Numbered from the stretch's first letter, positions 26,002 to 35,124 are shown. The stretch: 44,475 nucleotides of DNA from Winogradskyella sp. (GCA_013002225.1 JABDKL010000159.1:1-44475), one strand, 5' to 3'. Notes: a model not told the origin generated them from the sequence alone. Program-made: numbers and translations.

Positions 26002-26474
26002 TATTTCCAGTTTTTATAAGGGTTTTTACTCAACATAGAATTATAATATTTTGCATCGCCAGTAACTTCTTCACCTAACCAGTGTGGCTTTTTAAAAGAT
26101 TCGTCCTCGGAGCTTAACTCTACTTCAGCAAGTATCAATCCTTCATTATCCTCAAAAAACTCATCGATCTCAAATAGATGCTTCTCATAATTAACTTCAA
26201 ATCGACGCTTTTTAATAACCCCTTTTTCGCACAATTTAAATAGAGCTTCTGCATCTGTCAATGAAATCTCTTTTTCCCACTCGTATCGCGTTAAGCCATT
26301 AGTGGTAGATTTTCCCTTTATAGTTAAAAACCCTTTATTATTTTTAATTCTTACTCTAACGGTTCTTTCTGCATCACGGTTTAAAAAGCCTTGTTTTATC
26401 ATATAACTTATTGAGGCTTCTTTTTTAAAGTCATGAGAAATGGTTAAAAATTTACGTTCAATTTCTACTGGCAC
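26001..26474 (-). CDS. CYTH-domain protein, triphosphate tunnel family
   Basis: This 157-residue cytoplasmic protein begins PVEIERKFL, the EIERKF signature of the CYTH superfamily (triphosphatases, class IV adenylate cyclases), then shows alternating charged strands lining a tunnel: TVRVRIKNNKGFLTIKG, RYEWEKEI, KRRFEVNY, FEIDEFF, LILAEVELSSEDE. The start codon is GTG at 26472-26474; no in-frame ATG lies closer to the motif, and the signature begins at residue 3. An inorganic tri- or polyphosphatase is the usual activity. It is divergent from dinB with a 42-base gap. Confidence 0.9.
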   Translation of the reverse strand: MPVEIERKFLTISHDFKKEASISYMIKQGFLNRDAERTVRVRIKNNKGFLTIKGKSTTNGLTRYEWEKEISLTDAEALFKLCEKGVIKKRRFEVNYEKHLFEIDEFFEDNEGLILAEVELSSEDESFKKPHWLGEEVTGDAKYYNSMLSKNPYKNWK

Positions 26475-26516
26475 AAATGCTACTTTTTAAAGACTTATAA
26501 TGCCTAAATTTACATC

Positions 26517-27626
26517 ATGCCAAACGATTTACCAATTAGAAAAATTATCCATGTAGATATGGATGCGTTTTATGCTTCGGTTGCTCAGATGGATTATCCA
26601 GAATTAAAGGGTAAACCTATCGCAGTAGGTGGTGGTGGAAATCGAGGCGTAATAAGTGCAGCCAGTTATGAAGCGCGGAAATTTGGCGTTAAAAGCGCAA
26701 TGTCTGGTCGTTTAGCCGAAAAACTTTGTCCTCAGCTCATATTTGTAAAAACTGATTTCCCACGGTATAAAGAAATTTCTAATCGTATTCGTAAAATCTT
26801 CTTTGATTATACGGATCTGGTTGAACCCCTTTCACTTGATGAAGCTTACTTAGATGTAACAGAAAATAAACTTGGGCTACCAAGTGCTACAATAATCGCT
26901 CAAAAGATTAGAGCAAGGATTTTCGACGAAGTTGGATTAACCGCCTCTGCCGGAATTTCCATCAATAAGTTTATTGCTAAAGTTGCAAGTGATTACAATA
27001 AGCCTAATGGACAAAAAACTGTAAACCCAGAAGATGTTTTAGCATTTCTCGAAAATTTAGATATAAGAAAGTTTTACGGCGTAGGAAAGGTTACTGCTGA
27101 GAAAATGTACCAAAAAGGAATATTTACAGGTAAAGATTTAAAATCTAAATCTATGGAGTATCTCGACGACAACTTTGGTAAATCAGGGCGATATTATTAC
27201 CAAGTAGTTAGAGGAATACATCATAGTGAGGTTAAACCTAACCGTATCAGAAAATCCTTAGCAGCAGAGCGTACATTCAATGAAAATCTATCTTCGGAAA
27301 TTTTTATGCTAGAAAAACTAGAGCACATTGCAGAAGAAGTTGCAAAGCGCTTAGACAAGACTAAGATTGCTGGAAAAACCATTACACTTAAAATCAAATA
27401 CAGCGATTTTACACTACAAACCAGAAGCAAAACATTGCCATATTACGTAAGTGACCGTGCTGTAATACTAGAAACTGCAAAAGATCTGTTATACCAGGAT
27501 AAGCTCAATAATTCTGTACGTCTTTTAGGCATTTCCCTGTCTAATTTAAACACAGACAAAAATAACAGTAAGATAATTGAGACCAACCATAAGTCTGTTA
27601 GCGTACAGTTAAAATTTGAGTTTTAA
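26517..27626 (+). CDS. dinB: DNA polymerase IV (Y-family)
   Basis: This 369-residue translesion polymerase carries the catalytic carboxylates Asp14 in IHVDMDAFYASV and Asp108-Glu109 in PLSLDEAYLDVT, plus the YEARKFGVKSAMSG finger motif and GISINKFIAKVASD with helix-hairpin-helix elements after it (FYGVGKVTAEKMYQKG). The little-finger domain is complete. The final residues QLKFEF could serve as a sliding-clamp binding peptide, which is inference. It has a leader of about 40 bases shared with the divergent CYTH gene. Confidence 0.96.
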   Translation: MPNDLPIRKIIHVDMDAFYASVAQMDYPELKGKPIAVGGGGNRGVISAASYEARKFGVKSAMSGRLAEKLCPQLIFVKTDFPRYKEISNRIRKIFFDYTDLVEPLSLDEAYLDVTENKLGLPSATIIAQKIRARIFDEVGLTASAGISINKFIAKVASDYNKPNGQKTVNPEDVLAFLENLDIRKFYGVGKVTAEKMYQKGIFTGKDLKSKSMEYLDDNFGKSGRYYYQVVRGIHHSEVKPNRIRKSLAAERTFNENLSSEIFMLEKLEHIAEEVAKRLDKTKIAGKTITLKIKYSDFTLQTRSKTLPYYVSDRAVILETAKDLLYQDKLNNSVRLLGISLSNLNTDKNNSKIIETNHKSVSVQLKFEF

Positions 27627-27670
27627 TTTTTGATTTTATTAAGTTTATACAACTGACTAATTATACAATT

Positions 27671-28663
27671 ATGAAATTTCTTAATTTCCTACTTATTTTT
27701 TCACTGGCATTTGTTTTAGTCTCGTGTAATGAGAATGGTAAAACAAATAAACAATCACCTCCTTTAGAAACCGAGACATCATTAGAAAGCATTCAACCTG
27801 TTGCCAAAAATCTGTTTTCAAAGTTTACAAATGTTAGAGATTTTACGATAAGTACAGACGAGACCGAGGCTTATTTTTCACTTCAGAGTCCAGCGAGAGA
27901 ACTATCTGTTATAATGAAAATCGAAAAAAAAAATAATGTTTGGCAAGCCCCTGAAATTGCAGATTTTTCTGGTCGCTTTACAGATTTGGAACCCTTCTTG
28001 TCACCAGATAACTTAAAACTTTATTTCGTGTCTGATCGACCGGTTTCAGAAGACAGCACTGATACTAAAGATATGGACATATGGTATGTAGAACGTGAAA
28101 ATAGGTCGTCTAGCTGGTCAGAACCAAAAAATATTGGACCACCCATAAGTACAGAAGCTGATGAGTTTTACCCAGCAGTAGCAAGTAATGGTAATCTATA
28201 CTATACCACCATAAGAAAGGAATTAAATTCAGAAGATGATATACTTATGAGTAAATGGGAAAATAGCACTTACAACGAACCAAAGCTCTTAGGTGATGGA
28301 GTTAATACTAAGGGTGCAGAATACAACGCATATATAGCACCAGATGAATCCTACATAATTTTTGGCGCATGGAGACGACAAGATGGATTAGGATCAGGAG
28401 ATCTTTACATGAGTAAATATGTAAATGATGAATGGACCAAGGCAGTAAATCTAGGTGACAAAATCAATTCTAAAGACATGGAATTTTGTCCATTTGTAAA
28501 TGATGGCGTTCTCTATTTTACAAGTCGGAGAAGTACTGTAAAAAGAAACACAGAAGGATTTAAAACTACAGAAGAGTTACTTCGTGAAATAAATAAATAC
28601 GATAACGGTGCCAGTAGAATCTATAAAGTGAATTTCAGTAAACACCTCCCTAATTTATATTGA
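27671..28663 (+). CDS. PD40-repeat (TolB-like propeller) lipoprotein
   Basis: A 330-residue lipoprotein (lipobox VLVSC) made of PD40-like propeller strands: FSLQSPARELSVIMK, FLSPDNLKLYFVSDRP, DMDIWYVERE, VASNGNLYYTTIRKE, IAPDESYIIFGAW, GSGDLYMSKY and FVNDGVLYFTSRRS. These resemble the propeller part of the OmpA-family protein at 23526, but there is no OmpA domain. It lies six bases before an intradiol-dioxygenase-like lipoprotein, so the two are probably made together. The ligand is unknown. Confidence 0.82.
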   Translation: MKFLNFLLIFSLAFVLVSCNENGKTNKQSPPLETETSLESIQPVAKNLFSKFTNVRDFTISTDETEAYFSLQSPARELSVIMKIEKKNNVWQAPEIADFSGRFTDLEPFLSPDNLKLYFVSDRPVSEDSTDTKDMDIWYVERENRSSSWSEPKNIGPPISTEADEFYPAVASNGNLYYTTIRKELNSEDDILMSKWENSTYNEPKLLGDGVNTKGAEYNAYIAPDESYIIFGAWRRQDGLGSGDLYMSKYVNDEWTKAVNLGDKINSKDMEFCPFVNDGVLYFTSRRSTVKRNTEGFKTTEELLREINKYDNGASRIYKVNFSKHLPNLY

Positions 28664-28669
28664 TTCGTC

Positions 28670-29251
28670 ATGAAAAAAATTGCTGTATTATTTTTTTGTT
28701 TACTGTTTACACATTGTGCTTCAGACAGTTCAATTGACACGCTTTCAAAGAATGAAAATAATGAATTAGCAAAGTTTCAAAATTTCAATAACACCAATAA
28801 ATTAATTATTACAGATAATAGCGAACCTGGAGAAGAACTACTGCTCTGCTTGACCTTTATAGATAAAGCATCAAAAAAAACACTTTCAAATCAACGTATA
28901 AGTTTTTATCACACCTCAACTGAAGGTGACTATGAACCATCTGTTCCAAATGATGAAACTACCGCAAGATTAAATGGAACCACCGTAACCAATAGATCAG
29001 GAGAGGTATATGTTAAGACGATATTACCTGGAGATTACGGAAATTCAAAAAATAACCGGCACATACATACAACGGTTTATGATGCTGCGCCTGTCGCTTA
29101 TGATATATTTTTCAAACAATATTCTGGCGGGATGGGTAGTCTTATGAATTCTGGCAATGACCAAATATTTTATGCTGACCTCAAAAAAACAGCTAACAAT
29201 AAATTGGTTTGTTTTCTCACTATAGAAGTAAAAAACCCGCAATTAAATTAG
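28670..29251 (+). CDS. Intradiol-dioxygenase-like lipoprotein
   Basis: This 193-residue protein has a lipoprotein signal ending in THCAS. Residues about 50-185 look like the beta-sandwich of intradiol ring-cleavage dioxygenases: RISFYHTSTEGDYEP, TVTNRSGEVYVKTILPGDYG, then RHIHTTVYD. In characterised enzymes two Tyr and two His bind Fe(III). Here the Tyr in EGDYEP, the Tyr in PGDYG and both His of HIH occupy the expected places, although the spacing between the second Tyr and the His pair (8 residues) is shorter than the 13 in protocatechuate dioxygenase. Secreted relatives of unknown substrate are annotated in flavobacteria. Enzymatic activity is not shown. Confidence 0.62.
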   Translation: MKKIAVLFFCLLFTHCASDSSIDTLSKNENNELAKFQNFNNTNKLIITDNSEPGEELLLCLTFIDKASKKTLSNQRISFYHTSTEGDYEPSVPNDETTARLNGTTVTNRSGEVYVKTILPGDYGNSKNNRHIHTTVYDAAPVAYDIFFKQYSGGMGSLMNSGNDQIFYADLKKTANNKLVCFLTIEVKNPQLN

Positions 29252-29299
29252 TACGTACTTAGTTGTTTTATTTTAACTCTCAAAATCTGTAATAGCTTT

Positions 29300-30742
29300 C
29301 TAAAAACTACAACTCTCAATTTCGGTAACGCGCAATGTATTAACCATTCCTTTTGCCTTAATAGGCATTGCCGCTAAACTAACTAACATATCTCCGACAT
29401 CTAAATACCCTTTTTTACATGCAATCGCATTTACGTCTTCAATGGTTTCATCGGTACTTACAAATTTGTCGTAGTAAAACGCTTTTACGCCCCAAAGTAA
29501 ATTAAGTTGTGTAAGTATACGTTTGTTGGAGGTAAAGACTAAAATATGAGCTGATGGTCTCCATGCTGAAATTTGAAAAGCAGTATATCCACTATTGGTT
29601 AATGTAGATATGGCTTTTGCATTGATTTCGTTGGCCATATTAGCGGCGTGGTAACATATCGATTTAGTAATATAACGCTTTGTACGAATATGTGGTGGTT
29701 TTTGTGGCACTTTAATAAGAGGAGATTCTTCTACACTACGAATAATGTTTGCCATCTGGCGTATAACCTGCACTGGATATTGACCGACAGACGTTTCTCC
29801 AGATAACATCACCGCGTCCGCACCATCCATCACTGAATTTGCCACATCATTTACTTCTGCACGCGTTGGTGTTAAACTAGTTATCATAGTCTCCATCATC
29901 TGTGTTGCTATGATCACCGGAATCCTTGCGCGTTTTGCCCTTAAAACTAATTTTTTCTGAATTAATGGCACTTCTTCAGCAGGTATTTCTACACCTAAAT
30001 CACCTCGCGCAACCATTAAACCATCACAATAAGCAACAATTTTATCGATATTTTCAACAGCCTCAGGCTTTTCAATTTTTGCTATAATCGGAATTTTATG
30101 TTCGCTATGCTCACTAATTAACTTTTCCAGTTGCATTAAATCCTCAGCATGTCTCACAAACGATAAGGCAATCCAATCGACCTCCTGTTTAATCGCAAAT
30201 ATGGCATCTTCGATATCTTTTTCGGTTAGTGCTGGTTGCGAAATATTGGTATTAGGGAGATTTACCCCTTTTTTAGATTTTAATGGCCCACCCTGAATAA
30301 CTTTTGCTTTAACTTCAGCTTTACCATCTGTGGAAACCACCTCAAAAATTAATTTTCCATCATCAAGTAAAATGCGTTCTCCAGGTTTTGCATCTTGCGG
30401 AAAATTATCGTAGGTCATGTAAACCCGTTCTTTAGTTCCTTCAAATCGCTTTCCTGTTGCGAAAATAATTTCATCACCTTCATTTACAATAACTTCACCT
30501 TTCATAGTCCCAACACGAAGTTTAGGACCTTGCAAATCGCCTAATATTGCTGCATTGTAACCATGCTCTTCATTAAGCTCTCTAATCATTTTAATACGTT
30601 CCTTAACGTCTTTATAATCGGCGTGAGAAAAGTTAATCCTAAACACATTAGCACCTTCGTCTAACATGCCTTTTAAAACGGCTTTTGTACTGGTTGCTGG
30701 GCCTAAAGTGGCTACTATTTTAGTTTTTTTATTTGGCATCAA
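29300..30742 (-). CDS. pyk: Pyruvate kinase
   Basis: This 480-residue enzyme converts phosphoenolpyruvate and ADP to pyruvate and ATP. It has the N-terminal KTKIVATLGPAT and RINFSHADY (substrate and potassium sites), the catalytic-lysine segment IPIIAKIEKPEA, the MVARGDLGVEIP motif, and the family signature ATQMMETMI...PTRAEVNDVANSVMDGADAVMLSGET. The C-terminal regulatory domain is present (ISTLTNSGYTAFQISAWRP); there is no extra PEP-utilising domain. It directly follows the IPExxxVDY gene, with one base between them. Confidence 0.97.
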   Translation of the reverse strand: MMPNKKTKIVATLGPATSTKAVLKGMLDEGANVFRINFSHADYKDVKERIKMIRELNEEHGYNAAILGDLQGPKLRVGTMKGEVIVNEGDEIIFATGKRFEGTKERVYMTYDNFPQDAKPGERILLDDGKLIFEVVSTDGKAEVKAKVIQGGPLKSKKGVNLPNTNISQPALTEKDIEDAIFAIKQEVDWIALSFVRHAEDLMQLEKLISEHSEHKIPIIAKIEKPEAVENIDKIVAYCDGLMVARGDLGVEIPAEEVPLIQKKLVLRAKRARIPVIIATQMMETMITSLTPTRAEVNDVANSVMDGADAVMLSGETSVGQYPVQVIRQMANIIRSVEESPLIKVPQKPPHIRTKRYITKSICYHAANMANEINAKAISTLTNSGYTAFQISAWRPSAHILVFTSNKRILTQLNLLWGVKAFYYDKFVSTDETIEDVNAIACKKGYLDVGDMLVSLAAMPIKAKGMVNTLRVTEIESCSF

Positions 30743-30743
30743 T

Positions 30744-31223
30744 TCAAAAAATTAAATGGTCTTTTGATTTTATTTTTAAGGGATCTACAGTATAGCTTGT
30801 TATAATTTGTGGAATAGTTTGTAATTTACTTAGAACCAATTTCTCATTAACATTCTGAATCTCATTGGAAATTTTTATAAAATAATCTACACGTTTTAAT
30901 TCTGGAATCAGATAATACGTTTTCAATGTCTGTTCAGCTGTGGTAAATAAAGTTCCTGAACTGTAAAGACTCTCAGCTTCTTTTTTACACACATTAGAGA
31001 CTAAATTCCAAGTCACATATTCGGCAACATTATCCCATTCAAAAAAGCTATATGACGATGTTAAGTATTTAAAGTCTAAATCATTCTCGTTTCTTGATAA
31101 ATTGAGACCCAAATTTTTATTAAGCAAATAAGCTAAACGGTAATCTTCTAAACGACAATGTACTGCAATTAGCTTATAAGCATCATCATAAAAGTCATCC
31201 ACCAGAAGTTTGTGTAAAGCCAT
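30744..31223 (-). CDS. IPExxxVDY family protein
   Basis: This 159-residue soluble protein carries the family-naming motif IPELKRVDYFIKI near residue 110. The N-terminal half is helical (HKLLVDDFYDDAYKLIAVHC...YRLAYLLNKNLGLNL). The family is restricted to Bacteroidota, and its function is unknown. It regularly lies directly before pyruvate kinase, as here, so a link to glycolysis or a shared promoter is likely. A -7-like box (TATCTTTA) lies at 31244-31251 on the minus strand. Confidence 0.88.
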   Translation of the reverse strand: MALHKLLVDDFYDDAYKLIAVHCRLEDYRLAYLLNKNLGLNLSRNENDLDFKYLTSSYSFFEWDNVAEYVTWNLVSNVCKKEAESLYSSGTLFTTAEQTLKTYYLIPELKRVDYFIKISNEIQNVNEKLVLSKLQTIPQIITSYTVDPLKIKSKDHLIF

Positions 31224-31355
31224 AAAGTTATAACCCTTAAGTGTAAAGATAATATTTTAACGGCTTAATTATATTAACTTTTGGTTATTCTTAACCTATA
31301 AAATTGCGAAAACGATGTAGTTAGGTTTTAATTGAATGCATAAAGAAATGCCAAT

Positions 31356-32096
31356 TTAATTGTTCTTTGTAATCTCCTTTTGGAAAGCAAAAAATGCACG
31401 TTTAGATGCCTTTTCTTCAGCCTTCTTTTTAGAAGTGGCTCTCGCCTTAGAAACTACTTTATCATTGATACTAAGTTTAACAGAAAAATGCTTGAGTTCG
31501 TCTCTGCCAGTATCTTCATAGACATTATAATCAAACGTATGTTTTTCTTTTTGACACCATTCAATTAGTAAACTTTTATAACTTATAACCTTACCTTCTA
31601 GAGTTTCTATATCTACATAAGGGTTTATTACCCTGTTATATATAAATTTTTCACAAAATTTATAGCCCCTATCTAAATATATAGCTCCTACTAAGGCTTC
31701 AAAAAGGTTGCCGTGAATATTATTACCAAAATTAGATTTAGGTATTTTACTTATTACTAATTCTATTAAACCTAAATCTTTACCTAGTTCGTTAAGATGT
31801 TCTCTACTTACCACTTTAGACCGCATTTTGGTAAGATAACCTTCATCACCATGCGGTACTTGTTCAAATAAATAACATGCTATTACAGAACTCAGCATAG
31901 CATCTCCAACAAATTCTAATCGCTCATAATTTATGGGGTTGCCTTTTTTATCTCTAATATTCATCGAACGATGAGTAAAGGCTTTAATATACAGAGATTC
32001 CGACTTGGGTTTAAAGCCTAAAATCTCTTTAAGCTTTAAAAAAAAATTCCCGTCTTTTGGAGAACGGGAATTTAGTATGTTACGAATGAAACTCAT
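31356..32096 (-). CDS. rnc: Ribonuclease III
   Basis: This 246-residue double-strand-specific RNase processes rRNA precursors and structured mRNAs. The nuclease signature YERLEFVGDAML (residues 57-68) supplies Glu58, Glu61 and Asp65. A second catalytic region is FEALVGAIYLDRGY, and the C-terminal third is a dsRNA-binding domain ending in SKARATSKKKAEEKASKRAF. It lies seven bases after fabF on the same strand, the common order acpP-fabF-rnc. Confidence 0.97.
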   Translation of the reverse strand: MSFIRNILNSRSPKDGNFFLKLKEILGFKPKSESLYIKAFTHRSMNIRDKKGNPINYERLEFVGDAMLSSVIACYLFEQVPHGDEGYLTKMRSKVVSREHLNELGKDLGLIELVISKIPKSNFGNNIHGNLFEALVGAIYLDRGYKFCEKFIYNRVINPYVDIETLEGKVISYKSLLIEWCQKEKHTFDYNVYEDTGRDELKHFSVKLSINDKVVSKARATSKKKAEEKASKRAFFAFQKEITKNN

Positions 32097-32103
32097 TCGG
32101 GAC

Positions 32104-33354
32104 TTAATCTAGTTTTTTAAATAATACACAAGCGTTGTGTCCGCCAAATCCAAATGTATTACTCATTGCGACTTTAATATCTCGTTTCTGAGCTTTATTA
32201 AGTGTTAAGTTTAATTCTGGATCTATGTTTTCATCAACCGTTTCGTGGTTTATCGTCGGTGGAATAATCCCATGCTCTAATGCCATTATAGAGGCAATTG
32301 CCTCAACAGCTCCAGCAGCACCCAACAAATGACCAGTCATAGATTTTGTGGAATTAATATTTATAGTTTTGGCATGCTTTCCAAACACTTCAGATATAGC
32401 TTTTAACTCGGCAACATCACCTAAAGGTGTTGATGTGCCGTGAGTATTTATATGGTCTACATCTTCAGGGTTTAAACCTGCATTCTCTAAACAATTCTTC
32501 ATTACAGCTACAACACCTATACCATCTGGATGCGGTGCTGTCATATGATAAGCATCTGACGACAAACCTCCACCTACAACTTCAGCGTAGATTTTTGCTC
32601 CTCGCGCTTTGGCGTGCTCGTACTCCTCTAAAACAATAGAGCCTGCTCCCTCTCCCAACACAAAACCATCACGGTTGGCATCAAAAGGTCTAGACGCAGT
32701 TTTTGGACTCTCATTTCGAGTACTCATAGCGTGCATAGCATTAAAACCTCCCATACCTGCTATGGTAACTGCAGCCTCGCTTCCACCTGTAATTACAACA
32801 TCACAATGACCTAAACGAATGGTGTTTAAAGCATCGATCATTGAATTGGCAGAAGATGCACAGGCAGAAACTGTTGTATAATTAGGCCCCATGAAGCCAT
32901 ATTTTATAGATATGTTTCCTGGTGCTATATCGGCAATCATCTTTGGAATGAAGAATGGATTAAATCGTGGCGTGCCATCACCCGCAGCAAAGTTTAACAC
33001 CTCGTCCTGAAATGTCTCTAAGCCACCAATACCAGCTCCCCAAATTACACCAACTCTTAATTTGTTAACCTTATCCAGGTCTAGTTTTGAGTCTGCAATT
33101 GCCTCGTCTGAAGCAACCATTGCGTACTGCGAAAACTTATCCATTTTTCGGGCTAACTTTCTATCAATAAAGTCAGTAACTTCGAAGTTTTTTATTTCAC
33201 AAGCGAATTGAGTTTTGAACTTTTCTGTATCAAAATATGTAATTGGAGCAGCTCCACTTTTTCCACTAACCAATGCCTCCCAATATTCATCTTTGGTATT
33301 GCCAATTGGTGTAAGTGCACCTAAACCGGTAACTACGACTCGCTTTAATTCCAT
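32104..33354 (-). CDS. fabF: 3-oxoacyl-ACP synthase II
   Basis: This 416-residue condensing enzyme elongates acyl-ACP with malonyl-ACP. The catalytic triad is complete: Cys165 in TVSACASSAN, His305 in HINTHGTSTPLGD and His342 in SMTGHLLGAAGAV. FabF rather than FabB is supported by length, by the GAGIGGLETFQDE segment and by the FFIPKMIADIAPGNISI stretch. It lies ten bases after acpP and before rnc. Confidence 0.97.
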   Translation of the reverse strand: MELKRVVVTGLGALTPIGNTKDEYWEALVSGKSGAAPITYFDTEKFKTQFACEIKNFEVTDFIDRKLARKMDKFSQYAMVASDEAIADSKLDLDKVNKLRVGVIWGAGIGGLETFQDEVLNFAAGDGTPRFNPFFIPKMIADIAPGNISIKYGFMGPNYTTVSACASSANSMIDALNTIRLGHCDVVITGGSEAAVTIAGMGGFNAMHAMSTRNESPKTASRPFDANRDGFVLGEGAGSIVLEEYEHAKARGAKIYAEVVGGGLSSDAYHMTAPHPDGIGVVAVMKNCLENAGLNPEDVDHINTHGTSTPLGDVAELKAISEVFGKHAKTININSTKSMTGHLLGAAGAVEAIASIMALEHGIIPPTINHETVDENIDPELNLTLNKAQKRDIKVAMSNTFGFGGHNACVLFKKLD

Positions 33355-33364
33355 AAAAATAAAG

Positions 33365-33601
33365 TTATTTTTTTGCTTCTTCTATGTAAGAAATAGCTTG
33401 ACCAACTGTTGCAATATTCTCAGCTTGATCGTCTGGGATCTGAATATCAAATTCTTTTTCAAATTCCATTATTAATTCAACAGTATCTAATGAATCCGCT
33501 CCTAAATCGTTAGTGAAGCTAGCTTCAGTTACAACCTCGTTTTCATCAACACCTAATTTATCTACGATAATCGCTTTTACTCGTGATGCAATGTCTGACA
33601 T
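33365..33601 (-). CDS. acpP: Acyl carrier protein
   Basis: This 78-residue acidic protein carries growing fatty-acyl chains. Ser37 in [19 protein letters not shown] is the phosphopantetheine attachment site. Length and helical pattern are those of the housekeeping AcpP. It is the first gene of the acpP-fabF-rnc unit, with a promoter on the minus strand at 33633-33640. Confidence 0.97.
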   Translation of the reverse strand: MSDIASRVKAIIVDKLGVDENEVVTEASFTNDLGADSLDTVELIMEFEKEFDIQIPDDQAENIATVGQAISYIEEAKK

Positions 33602-33632
33602 AATCTTTTAATTTTAAGTTTTAATTAGATGG

Positions 33633-33640
33633 CAAAAATA
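33633..33640 (-). promoter_or_regulatory. Bacteroidota -7 box of acpP
   Basis: On the minus strand this reads TATTTTTG, matching TAnnTTTG, 31 bases before the acpP ATG. The shared 182-base divergent region also holds the purN promoter. Confidence 0.5.
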
Positions 33641-33783
33641 AAAAACTTTATTTTAATAATCATCTTTACTGTTAAAATGTGCTTTTAAATTAATAAAAAA
33701 GATAGAAGTATTTCGGTTTTGCCCTAATTGTTAATTATTATTCTTTTTTTTGTTTGAATAAATATAAGAACTATAGCCTGTAA

Positions 33784-34347
33784 ATGAAACGTGTGGTAAT
33801 TTTTGCGTCCGGAAGTGGAAGTAATGCTGAAAATTTAATAAAGTTTTTTCACAACAGCGATAATGTGTCTGTTATTCAGGTATTAACTAACAATCCCCAT
33901 GCCAAAGTCCTTGACAGGTGTAAAAACCTAAAGGTTAGCGCATTGTCCTTTAATAGGTTTGCATTTTCAAAATCTAAAGATGTTTTAAATGTTTTAAAAG
34001 CCTCAGAACCTGATCTTATTGTGCTGGCAGGATTTTTATGGAAATTTCCTGAATTTATTTTGAAGGAATTTGAAGGTAAAGTCATTAATATTCATCCTGC
34101 CCTTCTACCAAAATATGGCGGAAAGGGTATGTATGGAAAATTTGTTCACGAGGCTGTCGTTGCGAATAAAGAAACCGAGACAGGTATCACTATTCATTAT
34201 GTAAATGAAAATTATGATGAAGGCGCTATTATTTTTCAAACAAAATGTAGTGTTTTAGCTTCAGATACGGCAGAGGATGTAGCACATAAGATTCATTTGT
34301 TAGAAATGGAGCATTTTCCTAAAATAGTTAAACGTTTATTAGAATAG
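33784..34347 (+). CDS. purN: Phosphoribosylglycinamide formyltransferase
   Basis: This 187-residue enzyme transfers formyl from 10-formyl-tetrahydrofolate to GAR in purine synthesis. It has the GAR-binding start SGSGSNAENLI, and the catalytic residues Asn102 and His104 in INIHPALLPKYGGKG and Asp145 in NENYDEGAIIF. It is divergent from acpP, an arrangement common in this phylum. Confidence 0.96.
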   Translation: MKRVVIFASGSGSNAENLIKFFHNSDNVSVIQVLTNNPHAKVLDRCKNLKVSALSFNRFAFSKSKDVLNVLKASEPDLIVLAGFLWKFPEFILKEFEGKVINIHPALLPKYGGKGMYGKFVHEAVVANKETETGITIHYVNENYDEGAIIFQTKCSVLASDTAEDVAHKIHLLEMEHFPKIVKRLLE

Positions 34348-34348
34348 C

Positions 34349-34396
34349 TTCCTGTTTTTACAGGAATGAAAAATAGGATTCCCATTTTCACGGGAT
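34349..34396. repeat. Two hairpin elements between purN and the RNase H gene
   Basis: TTCCTGT (34349-34355), loop TTTT, ACAGGAA (34360-34366) is a perfect seven-base-pair hairpin. ATTCCC (34378-34383) against GGGAT (34392-34396) forms a shorter one with a bulge. They resemble the elements at 6864-6933. Confidence 0.5.
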
Positions 34397-34402
34397 GTAA
34401 GC

Positions 34403-35044
34403 ATGAGTAAAAAGAAAAAGAAATACTATACCGTTTGGAAAGGACACCGTACTGGCGTTTTTGAATCTTGGAACGATTGTAAAGCTCAAATAAAAGATTA
34501 TCAAGGTGCACAATACAAGTCCTTTTCTACCTTTGCTCAGGCAAAGAAAGCACTAAACGGTAACTACAAAGATTATATTGGTAAATCAAAAGCTTTTAAG
34601 AGTGAACTTTCTGAAGCTCAACTCAAATCAATTGGGCAGCCCAATTATAACTCAATCTCTGTTGATGCAGCCTCAAGTGGTAATCCTGGGAAAATGGAAT
34701 ACCGTGGTGTCGATACAAAAACTAAAAAGCAGCTATTTATTCAAGGACCATTTGAAGAAGGCACTAATAATATAGGTGAATTTCTTGCTTTAGTCCATGG
34801 CTTAGCGTTTTTAAAGCAACATAAAAGCAACCGTATTATGTATACCGATTCTAAAACAGCAATGAGTTGGGTGCGCAAAAAAAACTGTAATACTAAATTA
34901 AAACGCAGCGCTAAAAACAAACCTGTGTTTGATCTGGTAGATCGCGCCATACATTGGCTAAAAACAAACGAGTACTCTACTACTATCGTAAAATGGGAAA
35001 CCAAAGCTTGGGGAGAAATTCCTGCGGATTTTGGAAGAAAATAA
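34403..35044 (+). CDS. Ribonuclease H1 with N-terminal hybrid-binding domain
   Basis: This 213-residue protein removes RNA from RNA:DNA hybrids. Residues 7-52 (KYYTVWKGHRTGVFESWNDC, then the FSTFAQAKKAL helix) form the viroplasmin-like hybrid-binding domain. The catalytic domain supplies Asp88 in SISVDAASSGNPG, Glu126 in NNIGEFLAL, Asp149 in IMYTDSKTA and Asp209 in PADFGRK. All four are present. The gene follows purN after 55 bases. It could be annotated rnhA, but the two-domain form is distinct, so I leave the symbol empty. Confidence 0.92.
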   Translation: MSKKKKKYYTVWKGHRTGVFESWNDCKAQIKDYQGAQYKSFSTFAQAKKALNGNYKDYIGKSKAFKSELSEAQLKSIGQPNYNSISVDAASSGNPGKMEYRGVDTKTKKQLFIQGPFEEGTNNIGEFLALVHGLAFLKQHKSNRIMYTDSKTAMSWVRKKNCNTKLKRSAKNKPVFDLVDRAIHWLKTNEYSTTIVKWETKAWGEIPADFGRK

Positions 35045-35093
35045 TTAGCATTTAAAGGTCTTGTTCTAGGTTTCACATGGAATTTATTTTATG

Positions 35094-35101
35094 TAAATTT
35101 G
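35094..35101 (+). promoter_or_regulatory. Bacteroidota -7 box of the PfkB-kinase gene
   Basis: TAAATTTG fits TAnnTTTG and lies 23 bases before the ATG. The -33 element is poor (TTTC). Confidence 0.5.
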
Positions 35102-35124
35102 CACCTTAATTCAAACTTACTTTA

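Noticed and set aside
29250-29259. Perfect palindrome AGTACGTACT between convergent genes
   Set aside because: Only ten bases, at the end of a gene, with no second copy seen; most likely chance.
31283-31296. Small inverted repeat GGTTA/TAACC upstream of the IPExxxVDY gene
   Set aside because: Five-base arms in AT-rich DNA; too weak to call an operator.
34741-35076. 111-residue minus-strand frame over the RNase H gene
   Set aside because: It covers the catalytic half of RNase H1 in antisense, with no recognisable protein features.
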